DNA of 64,000 nt from Saccharothrix deserti. Lineage in GTDB: Bacteria > Actinomycetota > Actinomycetes > Mycobacteriales > Pseudonocardiaceae. Shown here one piece after another: positions 53,513-61,887 of this stretch (position 1 is the stretch's first letter; the number at the start of each line of letters is the position of its first letter). Under the pieces are notes generated by a model. The model saw only the letters and a list, made by a program, of their open reading frames with translations, was not told the DNA's origin and ran no database searches. A program made the translations under genes and the position numbers. The stretch lies in contig NZ_VKAB01000011.1 in NCBI RefSeq assembly GCF_009769385.1, positions 124,001 to 188,000 on the forward strand, written 5' to 3'.

Positions 53513-53770
53513 AGAGCTGCTCCGCATGTCGTGGAAGTCGGTCCGTCGTGTTCAGCCGGGGACCTCGCCCGCCACTTTCCTGCGATGAGTCGCCCGGCGG
53601 TGTCCCGGCACCTGCGGGTTCTTGTCGGAGCCGGTCTCATCGCTGCTCGCCGTGACGGCAATCGCCGGCTCTACCGACCAGTGAGACCACCGACGGTTGG
53701 GTTCACTTCCTGAAGCGCCTTGCCGACGAACTCCACGGTCACCGGGCTGACGATGAGATCATCGAGACCG
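53513..53770 (+). pseudogene. ArsR-like winged-helix remnant
   Basis: A short frame carries SAGDLARHFPAMSRPAVSRHLR then LIAARRDGNRRLYR, the recognition helix and wing of ArsR-type regulators. The first helices are missing and the frame shifts after the wing; a second frame continues HFLKRLADELHGHR. The gene is broken at both ends. Confidence 0.6.
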
Positions 53771-53817
53771 ACCGCTCCCGGGTGTCCGCGCACCCACCGA
53801 AGACATGCCCTGCTTGA

Positions 53818-54120
53818 AGGCGCGATCTGATCCGGCCCGTAACGTTCGCGGGCACCGCGCGGTTCACCGGGGCGAGGTTCGCGGGCGAAGCCCGGTTCGC
53901 CGGCGCCGATTTCCGCAGCACGGCCCGGTTCACCGACGCGACCTTCGAGGGCGACGTGCTGTTCGCCGACGCCGGTCGCAGCGAGGCCTGGTGGTTTCTC
54001 GGCGCGAAGGTGACGAACCTCAACGCCGTGCTGGAGGTGCCGGGTTTCCACGTGGCCGCGGACGGCTCCATCGTCGCCGACTCCCGGATCGGGCCCGACG
54101 AACTACGGTCGGACCGGTGA
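53818..54120 (+). pseudogene. Pentapeptide-repeat protein remnant
   Basis: An open frame without a start codon reads VTFAGTARFTGARFAGEARF and further A(D/R)F-type five-residue repeats, then a non-repeat tail (NLNAVLEVPGFHVAADGSIV) to TGA 54118-54120. A stop at 53815-53817 blocks extension, so the N-terminus is lost. Pentapeptide-repeat proteins can mimic DNA or shape membranes. No start codon precedes the repeats. Confidence 0.65.
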
Positions 54121-54244
54121 GACGCGTCCGACGAGGTGGTCGACGTGCGCGACCAGTCGGTCCGCATCAGCTCGCGCAGCTCCGCCACCTGTCGGTGTCC
54201 GTGAGGCTCGTTCTCGGCGGGACGCGCTCGTTCCGGCGGTAAAG

Positions 54245-54281
54245 TGGGCATGTGCCCACCATAGTGGGCAAGCGCCCACTC
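54245..54281. promoter_or_regulatory. Tandem palindromic operators for the adjacent TetR gene
   Basis: GTGGGCATGTGCCCAC (54245-54260) and AGTGGGCAAGCGCCCACT (54264-54281) are two palindromes sharing GTGGGC/GCCCAC arms, 20 bases centre to centre. They end 31 bases before the TetR start, a strong case for autoregulation by two dimers. Confidence 0.75.
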
Positions 54282-54312
54282 ATCAACGGTGGAGCCGACG
54301 AGGGAAAGAGGT

Positions 54313-54906
54313 GTGCACGTGCCGACAGGTGTGGCCATCCGTGACGCGCGCCGGCAGTTGTTCGACGCCGCCGAGCGCGTCCTGCTCCGGGACGGGCCGA
54401 ACGCGCTGACCAGCCGTGCGGTCACCACGGAGGCAGGCTGCGCCAAGGGCGTGCTGCACCGGCACTTCACCGACTTCGACGGCTTCCTCGCCGAACTCGT
54501 GCACGATCGCATCGGCCGGATCGAGCACCGGGCCGCCGCCCTGCGCGAGTCCGCCGGGACGGGCACCGTCGCCGACAACCTCACCGGCGCGCTGACGGAC
54601 CTGTTCGAGTCGATCGCGGTGGCGATCGTCGGTCTCGTCATCTCCCGCGACGAACTGCGCGCCCGACTGCGCCAGGCCTCACCGACCGGCGTCCCGCTCC
54701 TGGCGGAAGCCGCGGCCATGATCGCGTCCTACCTCACCGCCGAGCGCGAACTGGGCCGCATCGCCGCGGATGCCGACGTCGACACCCTCGCGCCCACGCT
54801 GATCGGGACCGGGCACATGCTGTTCGCCGACCGGACCGGCGCCCCGCCGGAGCCCGGAGCCCTCCACAAGGTCGTGACCGCGGTGATCGCCGGCGTCGTG
54901 CGATGA
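54313..54906 (+). CDS. TetR-family regulator
   Basis: About 197 aa with helix-turn-helix RQLFDAAERVLLRDGPNALT and CAKGVLHRHFTDFDGFLAEL, and a helical ligand domain. GTG 54313 lies 5 bases after GAGGGAAAG; GTG 54289 is in frame but overlaps the operator-proximal region. Two palindromes upstream suggest self-control. Genes it once repressed may be among the fragments around it. Confidence 0.85.
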   Translation: MHVPTGVAIRDARRQLFDAAERVLLRDGPNALTSRAVTTEAGCAKGVLHRHFTDFDGFLAELVHDRIGRIEHRAAALRESAGTGTVADNLTGALTDLFESIAVAIVGLVISRDELRARLRQASPTGVPLLAEAAAMIASYLTAERELGRIAADADVDTLAPTLIGTGHMLFADRTGAPPEPGALHKVVTAVIAGVVR

Positions 54907-54936
54907 CCGCAGTCGTCCATCGCGGAAGACGGAGAC

Positions 54937-55060
54937 GTGGGTCATGAGGTGGCCGGCGACGGCAACATCGACGTCTGCACCACCCTCACCGCGGAACGCG
55001 GCTGGGCGCCCGATCGGATCGAACAGTGGTGGACCGAGGTGCCGGCACGAGAACTGCTGA
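54937..55060 (+). pseudogene. Unidentified coding remnant
   Basis: The frame holds a protein-like stretch, CTTLTAERGWAPDRIEQWWT then EVPARELLSA, which has normal codon composition and runs into the 3' end of the convergent YjbR gene. No start with a ribosome site and no family match are evident. It may be the tail of a regulator. Confidence 0.25.
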
Positions 55061-55064
55061 GTGC

Positions 55065-55439
55065 TCAACCACCGCGAGTGGTGGCCGAAGAGCTGTCGGC
55101 GGGGTCGGGCACTTGGGCGACCAGGTCCTCGGGAGCGGACAGCCGCCAGGCCTCGAAGACCAGCTCGGACAACTCGTCGGCCTCGATGCCCGCCAGGTAG
55201 ACCACGACCCAGCCGAAGCCGCCGGCCGTGAACTGCTCCTCGAAGACGTCCGGCCGCTCGGCGACCAGCGCCAGCTGCTCGGACAGCGTCTGTTTCAAGC
55301 CGACCGTCTGCGTGCGCGGCCAGTAGTAGCCGAACCGCTTGCCGCGCACGCTGAACGAGCTGTACTGCCCGCCTTCCGAGCGTTCGACGTCGACGAGCGC
55401 GTTCACCATCCGGAAGAACTCGTCACTACCCACAACCAC
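55065..55439 (-). CDS. MmcQ/YjbR-family protein
   Basis: About 124 aa with the YjbR fold pattern: FFRMVNALVDVERSEGGQYS, KRFGYYWPRTQTVGLKQTL and GGFGWVVVYLAGIEADELSE. It is a small protein of unknown role, sometimes described as DNA-binding. Start GTG 55439 follows GGGGG; GTG 55433 is also possible. It is 18 bases past the MFS stop in the same direction. Confidence 0.8.
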   Translation of the reverse strand: MVVGSDEFFRMVNALVDVERSEGGQYSSFSVRGKRFGYYWPRTQTVGLKQTLSEQLALVAERPDVFEEQFTAGGFGWVVVYLAGIEADELSELVFEAWRLSAPEDLVAQVPDPADSSSATTRGG

Positions 55440-55457
55440 CGCAGCCCCCAAGAAGTC

Positions 55458-56675
55458 CTACTTCGAAGTGTAGGTCTCACCTCCTCGTGGCACGGACTTG
55501 AGGGAGATGCCCGCCGCGACGACACCCAAAGCGGCCAGGACGGTGAACACCGCCGGGTATCCGCCGAGAGTCCCGGCGAGCGCGGTCGCCGCCCACGGGG
55601 CCACCGCGGCGGTGACGGTCAGCGGGAAGTGGAGGAGGCCGCTGAGTCGCCCGTAGTGGGCGTTGCCCCAGCGGTCGGAGACGGCGGTCGCGTGGACGAG
55701 GGTGAAGATGCCCCGAACGGCGCCCGACAGGACGGCGACGGCGATCAACACGACCGCGGGGCCGGGGATCAGTCCTAAGAGGAGGGTGCTGGCGGAGGCG
55801 GTCAGCAGAATGCCCGCTGTCCTGGCCCGCACGCCGGTTCTGGCCACCAACCGGCCGTAACCGATGCGTCCGACGACTTGGCCGACGCCTCCCAGGCCCA
55901 GCGCCCAAGCGGCGGTGGTCGTGGACAAGCCGCGCTCGGCGAACAGCGGCACGAGGGCGACGACGATCGCGTAGATGGCCAGTGCGCCGAGGCTCATCGA
56001 GACGGTCAGCAGCACGAACGGTCGGCTGCGGGCGATCGTGGTCGGATGGCGGGCGTCCGTCGCGGCCGGGTGGGCGGGCCACGGCAGCCGCAGGCCGAAC
56101 AGGTGCGCGGGCACCGTGAGCACGGCCAGCATCGCGGCGAGCACCAGGTACGTCTCCCGCCAGCTGAGGTGGGCGGCCAACGCGGCGGTGAGCGGGGCGA
56201 ACACCGTGCTCGCCAACCCGCCCGCCAGCGTCACGGCGGTCATCGCCGCGACCCGGCGTTCCTCGCCGTGCCAGCGGGTGAGGGCGGCGAACGCCGGCTG
56301 GTACAGCACCCCGGCCATGGCCACGCCGACCAGCACCCACCCCGCGTAGAACAACGGCAACGACCGCGCCGCCGCGACCACCGCCAACGCCGCCACCGCG
56401 AGCAGCGACCCGACCGTCATCACCACCCGCGGCCCGTGCCGGTCGAGCAGCCTGCCGACCGGCACCCCGACCACCGCGCTGACCAGCTGCGCGACCGAGA
56501 ACGCGCCGATCACCGCCGTGCCGGACCAGCCCGTGTCGGCCACGATGGTCGGCGCGAGCACCGGGAAGCCGTAGAACAGCACGCCCCAGCCGGTGATCTG
56601 GGTGAGGCACAAGACGGCGAGGACCCGGCGTCCCCCGATGACGCCGGGCTCCCGCGCGAGCTCAGACCCGCGCAC
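55458..56675 (-). CDS. MFS transporter of the arsenic-type locus
   Basis: This 405-aa protein has twelve hydrophobic segments. The MFS loop motif GRLLDRHGPR lies after helix 2, and a second-half copy GRLVARTGVR mirrors it. GTG 56675 lies 14 bases inside the upstream flavoprotein gene, so translation is coupled. Association with an ArsO-like flavoprotein and ArsR fusion suggests efflux of an arsenical or organoarsenical, but a plain metabolite exporter cannot be excluded. Confidence 0.85.
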   Translation of the reverse strand: MRGSELAREPGVIGGRRVLAVLCLTQITGWGVLFYGFPVLAPTIVADTGWSGTAVIGAFSVAQLVSAVVGVPVGRLLDRHGPRVVMTVGSLLAVAALAVVAAARSLPLFYAGWVLVGVAMAGVLYQPAFAALTRWHGEERRVAAMTAVTLAGGLASTVFAPLTAALAAHLSWRETYLVLAAMLAVLTVPAHLFGLRLPWPAHPAATDARHPTTIARSRPFVLLTVSMSLGALAIYAIVVALVPLFAERGLSTTTAAWALGLGGVGQVVGRIGYGRLVARTGVRARTAGILLTASASTLLLGLIPGPAVVLIAVAVLSGAVRGIFTLVHATAVSDRWGNAHYGRLSGLLHFPLTVTAAVAPWAATALAGTLGGYPAVFTVLAALGVVAAGISLKSVPRGGETYTSK

Positions 56676-57978
56676 TCGGCGCGGACAGCGTCAGGTCCGC
56701 CACCGCCAGGCCACCGCAGCACCCGCCCGAAGCCGCCGGCTCGGCGACGTCGAACACCCCGGACCCGCCGCACACGCCGGTCTCCGGCAACGTCAGCTCG
56801 ACCTTCGCCGCCGCGTCGTGGTCGCCCGCGATCTCGGCGACGACACTGCGCGCCTGCTCATAGCCGGTCAAGGCGAGGAACGTCGGCGCGCGCCCGTAGC
56901 TCTTCATACCCACCAGGTACACGCCGGACTCCGGGTGCCGCAACTCGTTTGCGCCGTGCGGGTAGACGGTGCCGCACGAGTGCGCGTTCGGGTCGATGAG
57001 CGGGGCGAGCCTGGTCGGTGCCTGGAGCACCGGGTCCAAGTCCAGCCGCACCTCGGACAGCCAGGAGTGGTCCGGCCGGAACCCGGTCAGCGACACGACC
57101 TCGTCCACCGGGTCGAGCCGGTGCCCGTCCTGCGAGACCAGCACCAGCCGGTCGCCGTCGCGTTCGACGGACGCGGTGCGGAAGCCGGTGACCACCTCGA
57201 CGTGCCCGGCCTTCGCCGCCGCCTGCGCCCTGAGGCCCAACGCGCCGCGCGCCGGCAACTGGTCGGCCTCGCCCCCACCGAACACGGCTCCGACCGTGCC
57301 GCGGCGCAGCAGCCACGTCACGTGCGTGCCGGGGTGCCGTTCGGCCAGGTCCGCCAGCGCGACCAGGGCGGTGAGCGCGGAGTGCCCGCTGCCCGCCACC
57401 GCGATCCGCTTGCCCGCGTACCGCGCGATTTCGCTCTCCAGGTCGGGCACGCGGTAGCCGATCCGGTCCGCCGCCTCCCGCTCACCGGCCGCCGGCAGCC
57501 CGTCGCCGCCCAGCGGGTTCGGTGAACCCCACGTTCCCGACGCGTCGACCACGGCCCGTGCGGTGATCCGCTCGCCGCCCTCGACGTGCACGGTCAGCGG
57601 CTCGCTGTCCCGGCCCGCGTCCACGACCCGGTCCCGTCCCCGGCGGGCGACCCCGACCACGCGGGCGTTCACCCGGACGTGGTCGCCGAGCGCCTGTGCC
57701 AGCGGCACCAGGTACTGCGCGGCCCACTCCTCACCGGTGGGGTAGCCGTCGGGGGTGGGTGCGCGCCACCCGGTGCCCTCCAGCAGTCGGCGTGCGGCCG
57801 GGTCGATCAGCTCCGACCACTGCGAGAACAGCCGGACGTGCCGCCACTGCGCCACCGCCGCACCCGCTTGCGGGCCCGCTTCCAGCACCAACGGCCGCAG
57901 TCCGCGCTCCAGCAGGCGAGCCGCCGCCGCCAACCCGACCGGCCCCGCCCCGACCACGACCACGGAGAGCTCGTCCAC
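56662..57978 (-). CDS. ArsO-like flavin-dependent monooxygenase
   Basis: This 438-aa protein has an FAD motif VVVVGAGPVGLAAAARL at residues 6-22 and an NAD(P) motif AVAGSGHSALTALVALAD near residue 200, the arrangement of flavin-containing monooxygenases. The tail has a GVCGGSGVF and SGGCCGGLAV cysteine cluster that could bind metalloid. It starts at GTG 57978 and is divergent from the ArsR fusion. The ArsO family is known from ars operons, but its reaction is not well established. Confidence 0.82.
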   Translation of the reverse strand: MDELSVVVVGAGPVGLAAAARLLERGLRPLVLEAGPQAGAAVAQWRHVRLFSQWSELIDPAARRLLEGTGWRAPTPDGYPTGEEWAAQYLVPLAQALGDHVRVNARVVGVARRGRDRVVDAGRDSEPLTVHVEGGERITARAVVDASGTWGSPNPLGGDGLPAAGEREAADRIGYRVPDLESEIARYAGKRIAVAGSGHSALTALVALADLAERHPGTHVTWLLRRGTVGAVFGGGEADQLPARGALGLRAQAAAKAGHVEVVTGFRTASVERDGDRLVLVSQDGHRLDPVDEVVSLTGFRPDHSWLSEVRLDLDPVLQAPTRLAPLIDPNAHSCGTVYPHGANELRHPESGVYLVGMKSYGRAPTFLALTGYEQARSVVAEIAGDHDAAAKVELTLPETGVCGGSGVFDVAEPAASGGCCGGLAVADLTLSAPSARV

Positions 57979-57991
57979 CAGGCACCTCTTT

Positions 57992-58067
57992 CATCGGTGT
58001 TTCTCGATCGAACGAGGAGCAATGTATCGAGGAACATAGATTGATGCAACCATCGGTGTTCGTCGAT
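57992..58067. promoter_or_regulatory. ArsR-type operator region with repeated 17-bp sites
   Basis: CATCGGTGTTTCTCGAT (57992-58008) and CATCGGTGTTCGTCGAT (58051-58067) match at 15 of 17 positions. Between them lies ATCGAGGAACA, an inverted half-site. The region fills the gap between the divergent flavoprotein and ArsR fusion genes. Confidence 0.7.
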
Positions 58068-58080
58068 TAGTCTGGGGGTC

Positions 58081-58932
58081 ATGACAACGACGCTGCCCGC
58101 GCCGGGCCTCGCGGCCGAGGACGCCACCACGTACGCCGAGTGGTTCGCCTGCCTGGCCGACCCGACCCGGGTGCGCCTGCTGCACACCGTCGCCACCCAC
58201 CCCGGCGAGATCACCGTCGGCGCGCTCACCGAGGCCGTCGGCGTCAGCCAGTCCACCTGCTCGCACCACCTGCGCAAGCTCGCCGACGTGGGTTTCGTCC
58301 GGCTGCGCAAGGAGGGCACCGCCACGCTGGTGTCGGTGAACCCGGCGTGCTGCACCGGCCTGCCGCACGCCGCGGACGCCGTCATGGGCACCATCGTCAC
58401 CCGGCCGTGCTGCCCGGCTGACCTGCCCACCGACGTCACCGTCAGGGCCCTGACCGACGACGACTGGCCCGACGTCCGCCGCATCTACGGCGAGGGCATC
58501 GCCACCCGCAACGCCACGTTCGAGACCGAGACCCCCAGCCGCCGCACGCTGGAGTCGAAGTGGCTGCCCGAGCACCGCTGGGTCGCGGTCGTCGACGGCC
58601 AGGTCGCCGGCTGGGCCGCCGCCACCCCCGTCTCGGCCCGCGAGTGCTACTCCGGCGTCGCCGAGACCTCGGTGTACGTGGGCGAAGGCTTCCGCGGTCG
58701 CGGCGTCGGCAAGTCGTTGCTGCACAAGCAGGTCACGGCGGCCGACGAAGCCGGCCTGTGGACCCTCCAGACCGCGATCTTCCCGGAGAACCGCGCCAGC
58801 ATCGCCCTGCACCACTCGGCCGGCTTCCGCACCGTCGGCGTCCGCGAACGCATCGCCCAGCACCACGGCGTGTGGCGCGACACCGTCATGCTCGAACGCC
58901 GAGCCGACTCACCCTCCACCCCGACCTGCTGA
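58081..58932 (+). CDS. ArsR regulator fused to an ArsN-type GNAT acetyltransferase
   Basis: This 283-aa protein has two domains. Residues 1-105 form an ArsR winged helix (LADPTRVRLLHTVATHPGEI, STCSHHLRKLADVGFV) with Cys pairs at NPACCTG and RPCCPAD that could bind As(III). Residues 120-280 form a GNAT domain (VTVRALTDDDWPDVRRIYGE, VYVGEGFRGRGVGKSLL, FPENRASIALHHSAGF) of the phosphinothricin/arsinothricin acetyltransferase (ArsN) type. Fusion would join arsenic sensing to detoxification of an arsenic-containing amino-acid antibiotic. ATG 58081 starts right after the operator region. Confidence 0.88.
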   Translation: MTTTLPAPGLAAEDATTYAEWFACLADPTRVRLLHTVATHPGEITVGALTEAVGVSQSTCSHHLRKLADVGFVRLRKEGTATLVSVNPACCTGLPHAADAVMGTIVTRPCCPADLPTDVTVRALTDDDWPDVRRIYGEGIATRNATFETETPSRRTLESKWLPEHRWVAVVDGQVAGWAAATPVSARECYSGVAETSVYVGEGFRGRGVGKSLLHKQVTAADEAGLWTLQTAIFPENRASIALHHSAGFRTVGVRERIAQHHGVWRDTVMLERRADSPSTPTC

Positions 58933-58977
58933 CCACCACCCGAGCGCAGAACTCGGCCGTCCCGAACGTTCGACTCG

Positions 58978-59059
58978 CGCGAGAGTCGAACACTCAACCC
59001 GCGAGAGTCCTACATTCAGACCACGTGTGTCCTACGTTCAGACCGCGAGAGTCCTACTG
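58978..59059. repeat. Short dispersed-type repeats
   Basis: Four degenerate units built from CGCGAGAGTC plus CTACATTCAGACC or close variants follow one another, with a GTGTGTCCTACGTTCAGACC variant in the middle. The block fills the space between the ArsR fusion and the convergent Eis-like gene. It resembles intergenic repeat families of this actinomycete group. Confidence 0.6.
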
Positions 59060-59091
59060 ACGAGACTCGTGCGGGGTCGGCGAGCGCGCGG

Positions 59092-60327
59092 TCAGAACCA
59101 GTGCAGGCAGTGCGGGGAGCGCTCGGCGCGGAAGAGGGCGTCAGCGAGGGTGGCCGCGCCCGGGCGGTGGGCCCGGATGTGTCCGGCACGCACGAGCGTG
59201 CTCGGGGCGGTGCCGCCGAGGTAGACCGAGCCCAGGTCGCTCACGTCCAGGGACAGGTCGGCCTCCCGGTCCGTCGGGACGCAGTCGGCCTTGCCGTCCC
59301 GGACGGTCAGCAGGTAGCGGCCGTGCTCGCCGAGGAACGGGTCGTCGACGTCGAGGACGAGCTCGCCGTCCGTGAACCAGCCGCGCGCGGTCAGCGCACG
59401 CGGAACGTCCAGCAGCCGCACCCAGAGCCAGTCGGTGTCGTCGCTCACCTGGCCGGCGCGGAAGTCCGCGAGCTGCCAGCGCAGCGGGTGCTCGGGCGGG
59501 CAGTGCTTGAACACGACCCGAGTGACCAGGTCGTGTCCGAGCACGAACCGGGCCAGGGCCGTGGAGACGGCGTCGTCGGTGGCGATGGTCTCGTCGACCG
59601 TCAAGGTGCCGGACTCGCCGACCGAGTAGCTGGCGTACCCGTCCGGGACGCCGTCGGCGTCACGGTGGACGGCGACGTAGCGCGGCGCCGGAGAGACCGG
59701 GGGCTGCCCCGCGCCCAAGGCCCACCAGCGGCGCGGCCGGGACAGCGCGCCGGGCTGTGCGCGGCGGTACCGGTCGTAGACCTCTTCCAGGATCTCACCG
59801 CACTCGGCACGACGCAGCAGCTCGACCGAGCCGGTCGTCGGGGCGTCGGCCGTTCCGCGCGCCCTGGGGAGGGCGAGGGCGGCCTGGTGGCGCTGCACCG
59901 TCAGCCGAGAAGTGTAGGTCGCCGGTCCGTAGCCGAACCTGCCGTAGATCGGGGCCTCGGTGGCCAGCAGTGCGGAGAGGAACTCCCCTCGGGCCCGCAG
60001 CTCGGTGAGCTGATGCCGCATCATCGCGCTGAGCACGCCCTGGCGTCGGTGCGAGGGCAGGACGCCGACGGCGGTCACCCCGGCGGCCGGGACGAGGATC
60101 TCACCGGGCAGGGTGAGCTCGAAGGAGTACGCGGCGGCGGTGCCGACGGGCCGCCCGTCCGCCGTCATGGCGAGCAGGTTGCGGTCCATTTCGAGCGCCG
60201 ACCACCAGACCCCGCCGCCCTCGGTCGGGCCCAGCGGTTCAGGTACTGGCGGGAAGCGCCCGAACGCGGCATGGAGTGTGTCGACGAAGACGTCGAGGTC
60301 CTGGTCGGTCGTGGAACGGATCTCCAT
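59092..60327 (-). CDS. Eis-like GNAT N-acetyltransferase
   Basis: This 411-aa protein has an N-terminal GNAT fold with the CoA motif VAVLPSHRRQG-like sequence (VGVLPSHRRQGVLSAMM), a second degenerate GNAT region and an SCP2-like C-terminal domain ending in the conserved aromatic residue (CLHWF). This three-part order is that of Eis enzymes, which acetylate several amines of aminoglycosides. Start is ATG 60327; the frame extends upstream to 60441 but without family match. Substrate here unknown. Confidence 0.88.
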   Translation of the reverse strand: MEIRSTTDQDLDVFVDTLHAAFGRFPPVPEPLGPTEGGGVWWSALEMDRNLLAMTADGRPVGTAAAYSFELTLPGEILVPAAGVTAVGVLPSHRRQGVLSAMMRHQLTELRARGEFLSALLATEAPIYGRFGYGPATYTSRLTVQRHQAALALPRARGTADAPTTGSVELLRRAECGEILEEVYDRYRRAQPGALSRPRRWWALGAGQPPVSPAPRYVAVHRDADGVPDGYASYSVGESGTLTVDETIATDDAVSTALARFVLGHDLVTRVVFKHCPPEHPLRWQLADFRAGQVSDDTDWLWVRLLDVPRALTARGWFTDGELVLDVDDPFLGEHGRYLLTVRDGKADCVPTDREADLSLDVSDLGSVYLGGTAPSTLVRAGHIRAHRPGAATLADALFRAERSPHCLHWF

Positions 60328-60527
60328 TGCTGCCGCTGCCTCTCCGGGATACCGGCACCACGACTCGTGGTGTCCGGCCGCAGTCCAGCGTTGACCCGTG
60401 GCCAGATCAAGCGAATTACGGCCGGGCCCGCGGCAGGTCATCGCACAGCCCGGTCACAGCCCCGCGCCGGGGTGAGTTGCGGTGGTCGGGCTCGGCGGCG
60501 GTGATCCCCGCCGCCGGCACGGGAGGC

Positions 60528-60764
60528 TCAGCCCTCGGCACCACCGCGGGTGTCCGCCGGGGCGCTGTCGGAGGTCGTGGAACTGTCGAAGAGAGAGCGG
60601 TCGATGGCGCTTGAGGATCTTTCCGGTCGCGCCCTTGGGAGTGTGTCGACGAAGGCGAGCAGGTGCGGGACCTTGTAGGCGGACAAACACTCCTTGGCCC
60701 AGGCGCGCAGCGCCGCCGCGTCCGGGGACGCGTCCGGGCGCAGGCCCCGTGAGTGGACCATCAC
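60528..60764 (-). pseudogene. Acyl-AMP ligase C-terminal remnant
   Basis: The frame carries DAAALRAWAKECLSAYKVPH and FVDTLP, the last subdomain of an adenylate-forming ligase. A shift near 60640 puts the expected KGATGKILKRH lysine motif in the next frame. The N-terminal 450 residues are missing. The rest of 60328-60866 shows no other gene. Confidence 0.65.
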
Positions 60765-60866
60765 GGTCGGAAGTCCGCGACGGTCTCGGTGTCCGGGGAT
60801 TGTCGGTGCCGGCTGTTAGCTTCCCGGCGGCTGTTCAGCAGCCGACCGACAGGGGGTGGGGAGCCG

Positions 60867-61349
60867 GTGGACGACAGCGAGAAGAACGCCTTGACGATGT
60901 TCCTGGACGCGCAGCGCGGCGCCGTGCTCGCGATCCTCGAAGGCCTCGACGGCGAAGCGTTGGCGAAGGCGGTCCTGCCCTCGGGGTGGACGCCGCTGGG
61001 CATGGTCGAACACCTCGGCTACGCCGAGCGGCACTGGTTCCAGGAAATCCTCACCGGCCGCGCCGACCCGTTGCCCTGGCCCGACGACCCCGAGCCGCTC
61101 ACCACGCCGCGACCGCCGTCCGAGGTTTTCGCCTTCTACCAAGACCAATGCGAGCGGTCGAACGCCATCCTCGCCTCCACACCGCTGTCGACGCCCCCAC
61201 TGGGACGCCACCCCGGAGATCTGGGGGACGAGATCACCGACCTGCGCCGGATCGTCCTGCACATGATCGAGGAGACCGCGCGCCACGCCGGCCACCTCGA
61301 CGCCGTGCGGGAACTGATCGACGGGAAGACGGGACTCGGGCCCCGGTAG
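60867..61349 (+). CDS. DinB-family (DUF664) protein
   Basis: This 160-aa four-helix bundle has WTPLGMVEHLGYAERHWFQE with the first metal His and a late MIEETARHAGHLDAVRELID with two more, giving the three-His site of DinB/mycothiol-dependent enzymes. GTG 60867 follows GGGGTGGGGAG. It may be a mycothiol transferase or a stress protein. Confidence 0.88.
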   Translation: MDDSEKNALTMFLDAQRGAVLAILEGLDGEALAKAVLPSGWTPLGMVEHLGYAERHWFQEILTGRADPLPWPDDPEPLTTPRPPSEVFAFYQDQCERSNAILASTPLSTPPLGRHPGDLGDEITDLRRIVLHMIEETARHAGHLDAVRELIDGKTGLGPR

Positions 61350-61361
61350 CTCACCGCGTCG

Positions 61362-61826
61362 TCACCGCGTGGCGCGCCGGATCATCAACGTCGGCGTGAC
61401 CGGCCCCAGCAGCCGCAGCACGGTGGTCAACCGGGGGAGGAAGTCGCCGGGCTCGTGGATCCACCGCACCGGGCCGTCCGCGGTGACGCTCGGCGGCAGC
61501 GGCAGGTACTGGCCGCCGTTGACCAGCCGCACCTGCGGTGGCAACACCGGTCTGGCGGCACCGGCCGGGTCGAAGTCGACGGTGTCCACCAGGAACGCCC
61601 ACAGGTCGGCCGACAGCGCCACCGCCGGCAGCACCGCGTCGATCTGCCGGCCGATCCGGGCGCTCACCACCAGACCGGCGATACCGCGCCCGGTGGGCAG
61701 GTGCACGTTGCCGTCCGACAGGACCAGCGGCCAACGCCTGCCGATGGCCAGGCGTTCCACGGTCGCGTGCAGCTGGTTGGCGTAACTGGCGGCGCACGCC
61801 GCTGAGTCGTCCACGGATTCCCCCAT
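61362..61826 (-). CDS. Hypothetical protein
   Basis: This 154-aa protein has a normal amino-acid make-up and runs convergent with the DinB gene, 12 bases apart. Visible pieces are an N-terminal helix, a GNVHLPTGRGIAGLVVSARIG strand-loop and a VRWIHEPGDFLPRLTTVLRL tail. No domain was recognised. Start ATG 61826 is 61 bases downstream of the ATPase gene's stop. Confidence 0.6.
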   Translation of the reverse strand: MGESVDDSAACAASYANQLHATVERLAIGRRWPLVLSDGNVHLPTGRGIAGLVVSARIGRQIDAVLPAVALSADLWAFLVDTVDFDPAGAARPVLPPQVRLVNGGQYLPLPPSVTADGPVRWIHEPGDFLPRLTTVLRLLGPVTPTLMIRRATR

Positions 61827-61887
61827 CCCTCGGCGGAAGCAGTCGACAGAGGTTCGGAGGTGGGGGCCGTGTCGGTTCGACCAGGGC

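Noticed and set aside
51831..55060. Integrated element or prophage scar
   Set aside because: No integrase, transposase, tRNA target or flanking direct repeat was seen; ordinary erosion is simpler.
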